This document shows positions 33,688-43,800 of a DNA stretch of 64,000 bases, piece after piece. Position 1 is the stretch's first letter. Every line of letters begins with the position of its first letter. The notes under the pieces were generated by a model. It saw nothing but the letters and a program-made list of their open reading frames with translations, was not told the origin of the DNA and searched no databases. The position numbers and the translations under genes were made by a program. Origin of the DNA: JBJHBP01 sp050485645 (GTDB taxonomy: Bacteria > Pseudomonadota > Gammaproteobacteria > Steroidobacterales > Rariloculaceae); assembly GCA_050485645.1 (NCBI GenBank), contig JBJHBT010000002.1, positions 1-64,000 of the forward strand, in the 5' to 3' direction.

Positions 33688-33989
33688 ACAGAAAACTCTT
33701 CGACAAGCTCGCGTGCCCGTACGACAAACAGGCGCCGCTGACGCTGACCGTGTTTCGCGAACATGGCGACAGCGTGACCCAGGGACTGCTCGAATGCGAG
33801 CTGTGCCGGCGGTACTACCCGATCATCGGCTCGGTGCCGGTACTGCTGCCGGACGAATTCCGTGACCCGGCGGTCGAAGCGCCGTTCCTCGCGAAGTGGC
33901 GGCCGGCGATCGGTGACCGCTTCAGCCAGGGCCGCGGCTTTCACATTCCGCCCCCTGCCGGAACGATGCTGCCCGACGAAACAGTCTGA
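33684..33989 (+). CDS. Trm112-like small zinc-binding protein
   Basis: 101 residues: 'LFDKLACPYDKQAPLTLTVFR' and 'LLECELCRRYYPIIGSVPVLLPDEF'. The usual CPxC is 'CPYD', leaving three of four metal Cys. Trm112 proteins stabilise and activate partner methyltransferases; the methyltransferase in the same operon is the obvious candidate. ATGA overlap with the ThiE-like gene. Confidence 0.75.
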   Translation: MNRKLFDKLACPYDKQAPLTLTVFREHGDSVTQGLLECELCRRYYPIIGSVPVLLPDEFRDPAVEAPFLAKWRPAIGDRFSQGRGFHIPPPAGTMLPDETV

Positions 33990-34054
33990 AAGCTCAGGGG
34001 AACCACCACTGAGCCGCAACCGTCCATTACCTAACAGCTCACCGGGAGATTGCC

Positions 34055-34459
34055 ATGTTGATACGACTGCCGCTGTCACTGCTGTCCGTCCTGGCACTGC
34101 TCACAGCCTGCGCGACTCCGGATTCGGACACCGGATCCGATGCCCTTCCCCCCGCCTACGACGGTGACGCCACCCCTCAGCCACCGGGCCAACCCGCCGG
34201 GGGCGACGCGCCGCGCGATTTCGACCGCGAGGCGCACCGGGCAGCGGCCGAGGCGCTGCTTGGTGTTGCCGAAGACGCGCTGGAGCCGGCACCGAACCTG
34301 CGGATTGCGCGCCGCGGCGACGAACGCTTCGCGCTCACGATGGACCTGCGCCCCGGCCGCAGAAACGTCGAACTGGATGAGCAGCCCGGAGGCGGCTACG
34401 CGGTGACAAGAGTCATTGTCGAAACACCCGACGGCAGCGACAGCATCGTCGTCGAATAG
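34055..34459 (+). CDS. Small lipoprotein, unknown function
   Basis: 134 residues. Signal peptide with lipobox 'LLTAC' (Cys19). Low-complexity Pro/Gly/Asp linker, then a charged beta-rich C-terminus. Ribosome binding site GGGAG lies 8 nt upstream. Opens a new unit after the TPP operon. Confidence 0.7.
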   Translation: MLIRLPLSLLSVLALLTACATPDSDTGSDALPPAYDGDATPQPPGQPAGGDAPRDFDREAHRAAAEALLGVAEDALEPAPNLRIARRGDERFALTMDLRPGRRNVELDEQPGGGYAVTRVIVETPDGSDSIVVE

Positions 34460-34522
34460 GCGGGCGGCAGCCGCAGCCCGCCGCGCTATACTGCGCGGAC
34501 CATTCCACGAGGAGAAATAACA

Positions 34523-35488
34523 ATGAGAACCGGAATACCCGTTGCGGTGGTGCTGTTGGGGGGCATCTCGATGCAGGCGCTGGCACAGGCGCCAGTGCCG
34601 GCACCCGCCTGTGACCGTGCCTGCCTTGAAGGATTCATCGATCGCTATCTGCATGCGATGATGGACAACGAAGTCAGGGACGATCTGTTCGCACGCGACG
34701 TGAAATTCACCGAGAACGGCATCCGGCTGCCACTGGGCGGCGAGGGTCTGTGGCACGGCATGTCGAGCGTGGAAGGCTATCGCTTCTACGTACCTGATAT
34801 TGAAACCCAGCAGGTCGCATTCATCGGCACGGTGCGCGAACACATGGCATCCGCGGGAGAGAACGACGCCGAAGCCAACAACATTGCCGTCGCGATCCGG
34901 CTAAAAGTCGTCGACGACCGGATCACCGAAGTGGAACAGCTGGCGATTCGGCCCCGTGTGCAGCTGTTCGGTGACGGTGGAGACGAAGGCCCGTTCGGCA
35001 ATACCGGTGACAACGTGCTTGCGATGGGCGAACCGCACGAGATATACCGAACCCCTATCCCGGAAAGCGAACGCCACACGCGCGAGGAACTGGTTGAGGC
35101 CGCCAACCACTACTTCACCGCCCTCGCACGACACGACTCGCAGGGCTACTACCCGTTCACCGAAGACTGCGTACGGTATGAAAACGGCATCGTCGCATCA
35201 TCAGACTGCAAGACGGAATTCGAAAGCGACCGCTTGAACAACATCGTCGATCGTATCCGTGACAGGCGTTTCGTGGCAGTGGACGTGGAAATGGGCATCG
35301 CCTATTCGTTCGCCTTCTTCGATCACTACCGCATCAACTGGACGTGGCAGCTGGCGGAACTGTTCCGGATAGAAAATGGCAAGATCCGCCGCATCGAGGC
35401 GGTGTTCCACCAGGCGCCTTTCGGCATCTCGTCGGGCTGGAGTCCGTATGAGCTATCGATCACCGAATCGATCCAGAGCATTCGCTGA
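34523..35488 (+). CDS. Secreted protein with two SnoaL-like domains
   Basis: 321 residues, signal peptide to about residue 22 ('QALAQ'), then 'CDRACLEGFIDRYLHAMMDN', an opening shared with the protein at 55034-56053 ('CDRRCLIDLADSYMAAIVDH'). Two repeated halves of about 130 residues ('YLHAMMDN...', 'YFTALARHDS...TEDCVRYENG') look like tandem NTF2/SnoaL-type domains. Catalytic role unknown; the Cys pair in 'CDRACL' could form a disulfide. GAGGAG lies 9 nt before the ATG. Confidence 0.7.
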   Translation: MRTGIPVAVVLLGGISMQALAQAPVPAPACDRACLEGFIDRYLHAMMDNEVRDDLFARDVKFTENGIRLPLGGEGLWHGMSSVEGYRFYVPDIETQQVAFIGTVREHMASAGENDAEANNIAVAIRLKVVDDRITEVEQLAIRPRVQLFGDGGDEGPFGNTGDNVLAMGEPHEIYRTPIPESERHTREELVEAANHYFTALARHDSQGYYPFTEDCVRYENGIVASSDCKTEFESDRLNNIVDRIRDRRFVAVDVEMGIAYSFAFFDHYRINWTWQLAELFRIENGKIRRIEAVFHQAPFGISSGWSPYELSITESIQSIR

Positions 35489-35520
35489 ACGCGGCGCTCT
35501 GATGCAGGTGAAGGGCATCG

Positions 35521-37782
35521 CTACCGCACAGTGAACCGCACACGGTGCAGCACGGCGCCGCTGGCATCGAGCAAGGCAAGCTCGTGTTGGCCGCGCCGGG
35601 GCTGCCAGCTGCCGTCATGCGTGAACACCTCACCATTCAGACGCCAGCTCCACGAATCACCTGCCGGCGACGCGGAGAAGAACACGCGCTGGGCCGCGGC
35701 GGGGATGTCGGGGTCCAGCGCGAGAATCGCGCCGTCGCCGGGATACTCGATGCGCGGTGCAACCTCCGCTGCGCCACGCAGTGCGATGCGGTCCGTCTGG
35801 GTGCCGGCGATGAAGAACTCGCTACGCGGGGCCTCGATCGCGGGCTCAAAGCGCACGTGCTGTGTGACGACGTTGGCCGGCAGTGTCATCTGCCGCGTGT
35901 CACGGCCATGAAGATGCTCCATGACCGATGCCCAGATCGGCGCCGCACCGGACACACCGGATACATTGCGCATCGGCTCACCGTCGAAGTTGCCGACCCA
36001 CACGCCCACCGTGTAACGGTCTGAATAACCGATACACCAGTTGTCGCGCATGTCCTTGCTGGTGCCGGTCTTCACGGACGCACGAAACGACAGTGCCAGC
36101 GGGCTCTCAAACCCGAACGTCACGCCACGCGCCCCGCGATCGGCAAGGATGTCACTGACGATGAACGCCGCGCCGTCATCCATCACCCTCATCGCATCGG
36201 TCAGCCGCACCGAACCCGCCACCTGGACCGTATCACTCTCCGCCACCGATTCACTCACCGGCACCGCTTCAGCCACGACCGCCGCATGCATCACAACGTC
36301 ACGCCGCCGCACAGTCAGCTCGCCGTGCAGGCCACCGTTCGCGAGCGTGCGATAGGCATTGACCAGATCCCACAGCGACACCTCGGCCGAGCCCAGCGCC
36401 AGCGCATAGCCGTAGTGATCGGCGGAGCGGTCGATGCTGGTGAAGCCGAAGCCGCGCAGGCGATCGATGAAGGCATCCACCCCCACCAGCATCAGCGTGC
36501 GCACGGCCGGTATGTTCAGCGAACCGGCCAGCGCGGTGCGTACGCTGACCCAGCCGCGATGGCTGCGATCGTAGTTCTGCGGCACGTATTCGCCGGTGGG
36601 TGCGGTGAGCTGCACCGGTGAATCATCGAGCAGCGAGGCCGCGGTGAGCCAGCGTTCCTCCAGCGCCATGCCGTACAGGAACGGTTTCAGCACGGAGCCT
36701 GGCTGACGCAGCGCGCGTATGCCATCGACATAGAATGCGCCGCGGTTGGTGCCGGAGTTGCCCACATAGGCCAGCACCTCGCCGCTGATGTTGTCGACCA
36801 CGAGCACCGCCGCGTCGCGCACGTTCTCGCGCTCGAGCAGATGCAGCTGCTCCTGGACGACCGAGGTGGCGAAGCGTTGCAGATCACCATCCAGTGTACT
36901 GACAACCGCCCCGCTGTCTGTCGTCAGCAGGCGGCGGGCGATGTGCGGCGCGGCGACCGCGGTCTGCCTGACCCGCGGTGCAAGACTCAGTGAATTCGCG
37001 GCCAGTGTCGTCACGAGGTCGCAGAATCCGGTCACCTGCTGCGCATCGCCTACTGCCGGACCATCACCAGCGTGGCCGCTGTTGATGAACGCCTCGCGCA
37101 GCGTGCACGCGCGCTGCGCCACCAGCGACGGCGACGCATTGGGTCCGCGCAGCAATGCGGCCAGCAGTGCGGACTCCGCGGCATCCAGTCCCGCCGGGTG
37201 CTTGCCGAACAGGCCGTGACTGGCCGCTGCGATTCCTTCGAGCTCGCCGCGATAGCTCACCAGGTTCAGATACGCCTCCAGAATCTGTGCCTTGGTCCAG
37301 TGACGCTCGAGCGCGCGGGCCGCCCGTATCTGTCGCCACTTCTGCTGCCATGAGCGACCGCCGCCCACCCGTCCCAGCCGCGGATCGAGCTGCGCGGCAA
37401 GCTGCATCGTGAGCGTACTCGCACCGCGTGGCGATCCGGCCAGTGTCTGCCAGGCACCGGCGGCCAGCGCCATCCAGTCCGCACCACGATGTGTCCGGAA
37501 ACGCCGATCCTCGGCGAATATCACGGCTGCCGACAGCGCGGGTGAGATGTCGTCGAGCGCCGTCCACGACAGACGGCGGCGGCGATCGTCCACCCGCAGC
37601 TCGTGCAGGATCTCGCCGTACCGGTCGAGCAGCCGCGCTTCGCTGGACTCGTAGGTGGCGCGCACCTCGTCAAAGGCCGGTGGCGCAGCCGATGGCGACA
37701 TCGCCACCAGACCGAGCGTCACCACCACGGCCAGCCCGGCGGCGGCGCCCACCACAACGGTCACCAGCCGGTGCGCAGCCAT
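35521..37782 (-). CDS. pbpC: Penicillin-binding protein 1C
   Basis: 753 residues. Membrane anchor (about residues 5-27), glycosyltransferase 51 domain ('FAEDRRFRTHRGAD' near 90, with the catalytic Glu), transpeptidase with 'PGSVLKPF' (Ser-x-x-Lys near 365) and 'VKTGTSKDMRDNWCIGY' (KTG near 575), and the C-terminal BiPBP_C domain. The downstream neighbour of the alpha-2-macroglobulin gene, the same pairing as yfhM-pbpC in Escherichia coli. The ATG at 37782 is my choice; an upstream GTG at 37812 would overlap the previous gene's stop. Confidence 0.93.
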   Translation of the reverse strand: MAAHRLVTVVVGAAAGLAVVVTLGLVAMSPSAAPPAFDEVRATYESSEARLLDRYGEILHELRVDDRRRRLSWTALDDISPALSAAVIFAEDRRFRTHRGADWMALAAGAWQTLAGSPRGASTLTMQLAAQLDPRLGRVGGGRSWQQKWRQIRAARALERHWTKAQILEAYLNLVSYRGELEGIAAASHGLFGKHPAGLDAAESALLAALLRGPNASPSLVAQRACTLREAFINSGHAGDGPAVGDAQQVTGFCDLVTTLAANSLSLAPRVRQTAVAAPHIARRLLTTDSGAVVSTLDGDLQRFATSVVQEQLHLLERENVRDAAVLVVDNISGEVLAYVGNSGTNRGAFYVDGIRALRQPGSVLKPFLYGMALEERWLTAASLLDDSPVQLTAPTGEYVPQNYDRSHRGWVSVRTALAGSLNIPAVRTLMLVGVDAFIDRLRGFGFTSIDRSADHYGYALALGSAEVSLWDLVNAYRTLANGGLHGELTVRRRDVVMHAAVVAEAVPVSESVAESDTVQVAGSVRLTDAMRVMDDGAAFIVSDILADRGARGVTFGFESPLALSFRASVKTGTSKDMRDNWCIGYSDRYTVGVWVGNFDGEPMRNVSGVSGAAPIWASVMEHLHGRDTRQMTLPANVVTQHVRFEPAIEAPRSEFFIAGTQTDRIALRGAAEVAPRIEYPGDGAILALDPDIPAAAQRVFFSASPAGDSWSWRLNGEVFTHDGSWQPRRGQHELALLDASGAVLHRVRFTVR

Positions 37783-37804
37783 TCCCGTACCCGTCCCATG
37801 CCCG

Positions 37805-40800
37805 TCAATCACCCACAATGGTCACCGGCGTATTCGGCAGTTCGCCGAACATCTCCGGTGCGTACATCGCTTCCACACGCGTGGGCGGCAGCACGAAAAC
37901 GCCGGCGTTGTTGAAACGCACCGTGTACTCCACCATCCACTGTCCTTTCGGCACGAAACGATAGAACGCGCCGAAGGATTCATGCCGCCGCTCCTCGAAA
38001 GCCGGCCAGACGAAGCCGCGACGCGCTTCATCGGCGGTCTGCAGACGCGAATCGCGACCCAGGCCGCTACCGAGCACCGTGGCGCCGGCCGGGATCGGAT
38101 CGATCAGGGCCACCCAGGTCGCGTCGGACTGCGCATCGACCTCCAGGCGCACCCGCGCCACGTCGCCGCGCTGCCATACGCCTGCCTGCTGCCGCAGCAC
38201 CGGCGTCACGCTGCGGGTGATCGTGAATCCGCTGGCGGTGGCCTGTTCGCGCGGCACCGCGGCGCGGCTGCGAACCATGGCCCAAGGCCTTCCCTGTCCT
38301 TCGTGCCGCAGACTCAACGAGCCCGCCGCCTGGCTGCCCGTCGTCTGCCAGTCCCCGGTCTGCCAGGGATGCTCGAATGCGGCTTCGCCGCGCTCACCGA
38401 CTTCACCGCCCTCACCGGCCGCGTCACCTGTGCGCGCCGCGGCGTCCCATTGCCAGCTCATCTGCGTGCCGTAGCTGCTGTGCGTGGTACCCGCCACCGG
38501 TTCGCTCTCGAACCGCGCGGCGAACCGTTCCATGGCCAGCACGCCCCATGCATTGGCGACACCGGTGTGCCACGCGCCGCGCTGCTGACGAGCGAGACTG
38601 CCGCGTACCATGCGTGGCAGATCGTCCTGCCAGCCGGGCAGATCGAGCACACTGAGTATCGCGCGATTGGCATTGGCATCCGGCGACACCATCAGCCACC
38701 ACAGGTAGTCGCTACGCTCCGTCGAGAACCCCAGTAGGGTGCCGCGCAGATCCATGCGTGCACGAAGAATCTGTTCGGCCGTCTCCAGCCGCGTCTGTCG
38801 CTGCGGAATGCGCTCGTTCGCCCTGAGCAGATCGATCCAGTCGAGCACGGCGGACGTCGGCCAGTGCGTCGGCTCGATATCCAGTGTGGTCAGAATCGCC
38901 GGATCCACCGGACCATGGCGCGCCACCGCGGCGAGCGCTGCGATCTTGCGGATGGCCAGATCGGCGGTGGGCAACGCCGACCCGCGGACGATGCGGCCCT
39001 GCGCGAAACCGAGCAGACCACTGACCATGCGGTCGCGGGAAGCCTGCGGAATCGTCCACCCGGCTTCGTGCGCCACGGCGAGCACATAGGCCGTGAGCGA
39101 ATCCTCACCCGGGTGGATGCCCGGATAGGGACGCAGCAGTCCGTCGGGGTCCAGATACACGGGCAGATCATTCATCAGCGCGTCCCAATGCCCGCGATCA
39201 CGCAATGCGACGGCCTGCGAGATGCGCGGTTCCAGACAGCGATCACACAACCTGCGACTCATGGCCTCACGCACGCCATCGAGCTGCGAGGCCAGCGACG
39301 GCGACAGCGTGACGGCAAGACCACCGCGGCCGGGCAGCGCGCCGGCCGGTGGCGTCACCTCGAGATCGAAACGTCCGCTGATCTGTTCAAGCGTTGCCTG
39401 CACGGTCCGCACGGGTACCGCCGGAATCACGCGCTGCATCGCAGTCATCGCATCGGACGCGTCATCCGTGCCCGCCGCGGCGAATGTCCACGCCAGTGAT
39501 TGCACGTCATCGGGCACGTCGATGTGCCAGCTCAGTTCACGGGCTTCGCCGGCCGCCAGCGCCGTAATCTGGTCGGCCAGTTCGACGGCCGGCAATGTTT
39601 CCGCGCCATCGCTCCCCAGCATGCGCAGCTGCGCGCTCACCGTCACGGCCTGCATGGGTTCAGCCGAGGCGTTGCGCACCGTGACCATGGCGGCATAGCT
39701 GTCGCCTTCACGTACCATCGGCGGCAGACCGGTCAGCAGCATCAGCGACTGCGTGCTGCGGATGGATGTGACACCGGTGCCGAACAGTCCGGAGCCGGCG
39801 TGGGCGACCGCCACCAGACGGAAGGCCGTCAGCGAGTCATTGAGCGGCACCTCCACCTCCGCGCGGCCGTTCTCATCGACCATCACACGCGGCTGCCACA
39901 GCAGCAGCGTATCGAACAGTTCCCGGGCACCCTGACGACCACCACCGCCACCGGCGGGCACCGCCTTCTTGCCGAAGTGGCGTCGGCCCACCACGTGCAT
40001 CTGCGCGGTCGAGGTGGTCACTTCCAGACCACGACGGCCCATCATGGCGTCCAGCAGACGCCAGCTGTCATTGGCCCTGAGTTCGAGCAGCCCTTCGTCA
40101 ACCGCCGCGAACGCAACCTCCGTACCGGCCGGCAGCGGTCCGCCATCCGCCCGTGATACCTGCACGGTCGCCGTCGCGGTTTCGCGCGGCGCGTAGTCCT
40201 CGCGATCGGCCGTCACGCGAACATCCAGTTCGTGAGCGAGCCAGCCAACGTCGATTTCGGCGATGCCGAGTTTGTAGGCGGGCCGGCCCAGATCGACCAG
40301 CGCATCGGGTCGGATGCCGTCGATACGACCGCGCACCGCCAGCACCGAAACGAATGCGTTCGGTGCATGTTCGGAACGCACCGGCAGCTCCACCACCGGC
40401 TCGTCACCCGACAGGGTGGTCACGAACGCATCCAGCACGCCCTCCCGCTCCACCGTCACCAGCGCCGTGGCTTCCTGGAACGGCATACGCACCTGCAGGC
40501 GCGCGTATTCACCGGGCTCGTAGCGGCGCTGTTCCGGCAGCAGGTCCATGCGGTCATCGTCGCCAATGGCGAACCACCAGCGGTCTTCGTCGGTGACCCA
40601 CACCTCGGCATGGGCATGGCTGGCGCGGCCCTGCGCATCGTTCACGGTGACGCGAACGATCAGATTGCCCTGCGCCGGTGGCGCTTCTTCGCAGTGCAGC
40701 AGGCCCAGCGCATCCGAGACACCCGAACACAGCGTACCCACGTGGCGCACTTCGCTCTGTGAGCGCCAGGTATAGAACCCGCCGACCAGACGCTGGCGAT

Positions 40801-43800
40801 GCGAATAGTTGATGCGCCGGAATACGTCCACCTCGATGTGCGTATCGGCCAGCGGCCGGCCGGACAGATCCAGCGCCAGCGCCTGCACCGCGAGCCGGTC
40901 ACTGGTCGCCACCCAGCCCTGCGGCCGGATTCCGGCCACCACGTCCGCCGGCCATAGCGCCACGCGCTGGGCGACGGTCGCGACTTCGCCGTTCGCATCG
41001 CGGTACTCCAGTTCCGCGAGCAGTTCGCGCGCGTCATCGATGACTGGCAGGCCGTCGAAGGTGACGCGCGCGCCACCGGTCGCATCCAGGTTCAGTGACT
41101 GATCGGGCAGCCGCACACTGCGCTGCACGCCGTCGTCGGGCGTCTCCTCAAAGGCCCAGCGTGACGTCTGATCCACCAGCCCTTCGCGTACGTTGCCGTT
41201 GCCGAGCCGGAACTCGCGATAGTCCGCGAACGACACGCCCCGGGGTTCAACGGCAGCACGCAGCGTCACCGGCGCACCGCCCGCCACGCCACCGCTGAGG
41301 TAATTGAGCTGAATGTCGAACGGCACGTCGCTCGGGGCAACCGGATCGGCCGTCACCGGCTGCAGCATGGCCGTCATGGTCGGCACACGGAACGCCTCCA
41401 CCTGGAAGGTGCCCGCGCGCGCCTGCGCAACGCCGCCCCAGGGTGCCGGCAGTTCCAGCAGCACCTCGTAGACGCCCTGCTGTGCATCGGACGGTATGTG
41501 CCATTCGCTGGTGCTGGTGCCGCTGGCATCCCACTGCAGCGCAAGCTCATAGGTCTGGAGCGTGCCCTGATGGCGCACCGTGGCCCGGTCGGGCAGCAGC
41601 GCCTCGGCGACCAGAGCGAATCCGTCACCGCTGTGGCGGCGTGCGAAATGTTTCATGTGCACGGTCTCGCCGGCACGCAGCAGCATGCGGTCGAACACCG
41701 TAGTCACCAGATGCGGCGTCTGCCAGGCACGCCCCGACAGCCCGAACCGCCACGGCGCGATGCCGTCGTTCCAGGTGGACAGCGCGAACGTGAAATCGTC
41801 GCCGGCCCGCGCGGACACGATGAACGCATAGCTGCGGTCCGCGCAGACCGGCAGCGAGGAATCTTCCGGCAGCTCGCGGTCCACGCGCAGCAGTCCGTCG
41901 ACGCCGGTGACGCCGGACGCGTACACCTGCCCGGCACAATCGGTCACCGTCACGTCGGCGCCGGCCACCGGGCGGCCACTATCCAGCTGCGTGACCCAGA
42001 CCAGCGAAGACTCCCGGCCGCGCTTGAAATGCGCGGCCATGCCGGTGACCAGCACGGCGGTGCGGGCGTGATAGGGCGCATCCTTGCCATACAGCGACGC
42101 ACCCAGTCGGGGGCTTGCGATCTCCACCAGATAGAAGCCGGGCCGGTCGAACGGAATGCCGATGACCTCGAACGCGCGCTCACCGTGCGGTTTGGGCAAT
42201 GTGAACGACTGCACCGGGTCGTCGGCCGTGAACAGCGACAGCTCGCCCGGCAGGTGATCGGTCACCACCGCCCGCAGTTCGGGATCGTAGTGCCGCACCA
42301 CCCGGCCAAGTTCCCGGCTGCGCGCCATCCAGCGCAGCGCGTCGCCGGCGTCATCGATGCGCAGCATGCGACCGCTGACGTCCGAGGCCTGCGGCCAGAA
42401 CCGGTCGCGGAAACTGCGATACCAGCGTGCGTACCAGGGCGCCGACGTCAGTTCATCGGCGGGCCGCTGCGTGTCCGGCGCATCCGACAGTCGTGCCGGT
42501 TCCACACCGGCCGCCGGCAGCTGCGGCAGTGGCACCAGTGCCTCGACGTTGCGCAGCGTCACCGGCAACGCACTGCCACTGCCACTGCCACAGCCATTGC
42601 CATTGCCATTGCCATTGCCATTGCCATGCCACTCGATGATGCCGAACTCGGCCGGGAAACGAATCAGCGGCGGTGCATCCTCGGTACGCACCTCAAGCGG
42701 AAAGCGATCCTGATTCGCCAGCGCGCGCTGCGCATCGTCGTGAAGATCGCGCGGAATCTGAAGCCGGAAGCGTGTGCCTTCGGGAAACGGGCCGGGGAAT
42801 GCGGCCGTCTGTATCCATTCCAGGCGCGCGTCATCGTCATCGGAAAAGGTCGGTGCGATTCGCTGGCCGCCATCCGGTATCAGGCGGATCCGTTCGGCGT
42901 CCGCCCGTGCAATCGGCGCGGTGAAGGTCAGCGTCATCGGCAACACCGGCGTGCAGTTCGCGTCGGCGGTCGCGCGCGAGCACGAGAACTGTGCGCGGAA
43001 CGCATCGCGCACCCGATAGGCCAGTCGTCGCGTTTCGCCCGCCAACACCCCGGCATCGGTCGCGATGCCGGCACCCCACACCAGTGCCACCTGCACGGTG
43101 TTCGGCAGCCGACGCTGGCATTGCAGCACGACGATGGGCGAGTCGGTACTGTCACGCAGCGCGGCGAAGCGCTCCTGGTCGGTGCCGATCAGCATCCCGC
43201 CCTCCACGTACATCACCAGAGGCGATCGCCCGAACCGGGTGAGTTGCCGGAAGTACTGGTTAAGAAAGTCGTTGCGCTGGCTCAGAATCTGGCGCCGCTC
43301 ATCGCCTTCGATAACACGCACGGCAACGCGCTCACCAACGCCATCGACTTCGCAGAAGGCGTGTTCCTGAATCGTCTGGCGCGAGGCCGGTGCGTCGAGC
43401 CCGAGCAGAAAGATCTGTTCCTCATCGATGGTGCCGCCTTCATAGGGCAGGCTGTGCAGCACCGAAGGTCCGCCTGTGGAGAATGCAAACTCGCGCGGAC
43501 TGGTCAGTTCACGCCCGTCCAGCGAGACAACATCAGGTGTCAGTGAAAACGTGCAACCCAGGCCCGCGGGCAAGTCGGCATCAAAGTCGTAAATCCAGTG
43601 GCGCGCATCCACCCAGCGCCCTGCCCCGACGGCGGCGCATTCCACGGTGAACGGCGACGCGGCATCGGGATCACCGAAGGACACCATCGGCGCGGAAAAC
43701 CGCACCGCCACCTGGCGCACATCCTTGACGAAGCCCTGCGGCGAGAATTGTTCAATGTGAGGCGCTTCCTGCGCCTGCGCGGCGACGAATATCAGCAGCG

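Noticed and set aside
42571..42630. CRISPR-like short tandem repeat
   Set aside because: Six-base units without spacers, inside a coding frame; no cas genes anywhere in the window.
41498..43546. Very long plus-strand ORF (682 codons) opposite the alpha-2-macroglobulin gene
   Set aside because: Antisense shadow in GC-rich DNA; sequence is Arg/Gln/His-rich with no domain, while the minus strand has clear macroglobulin motifs.
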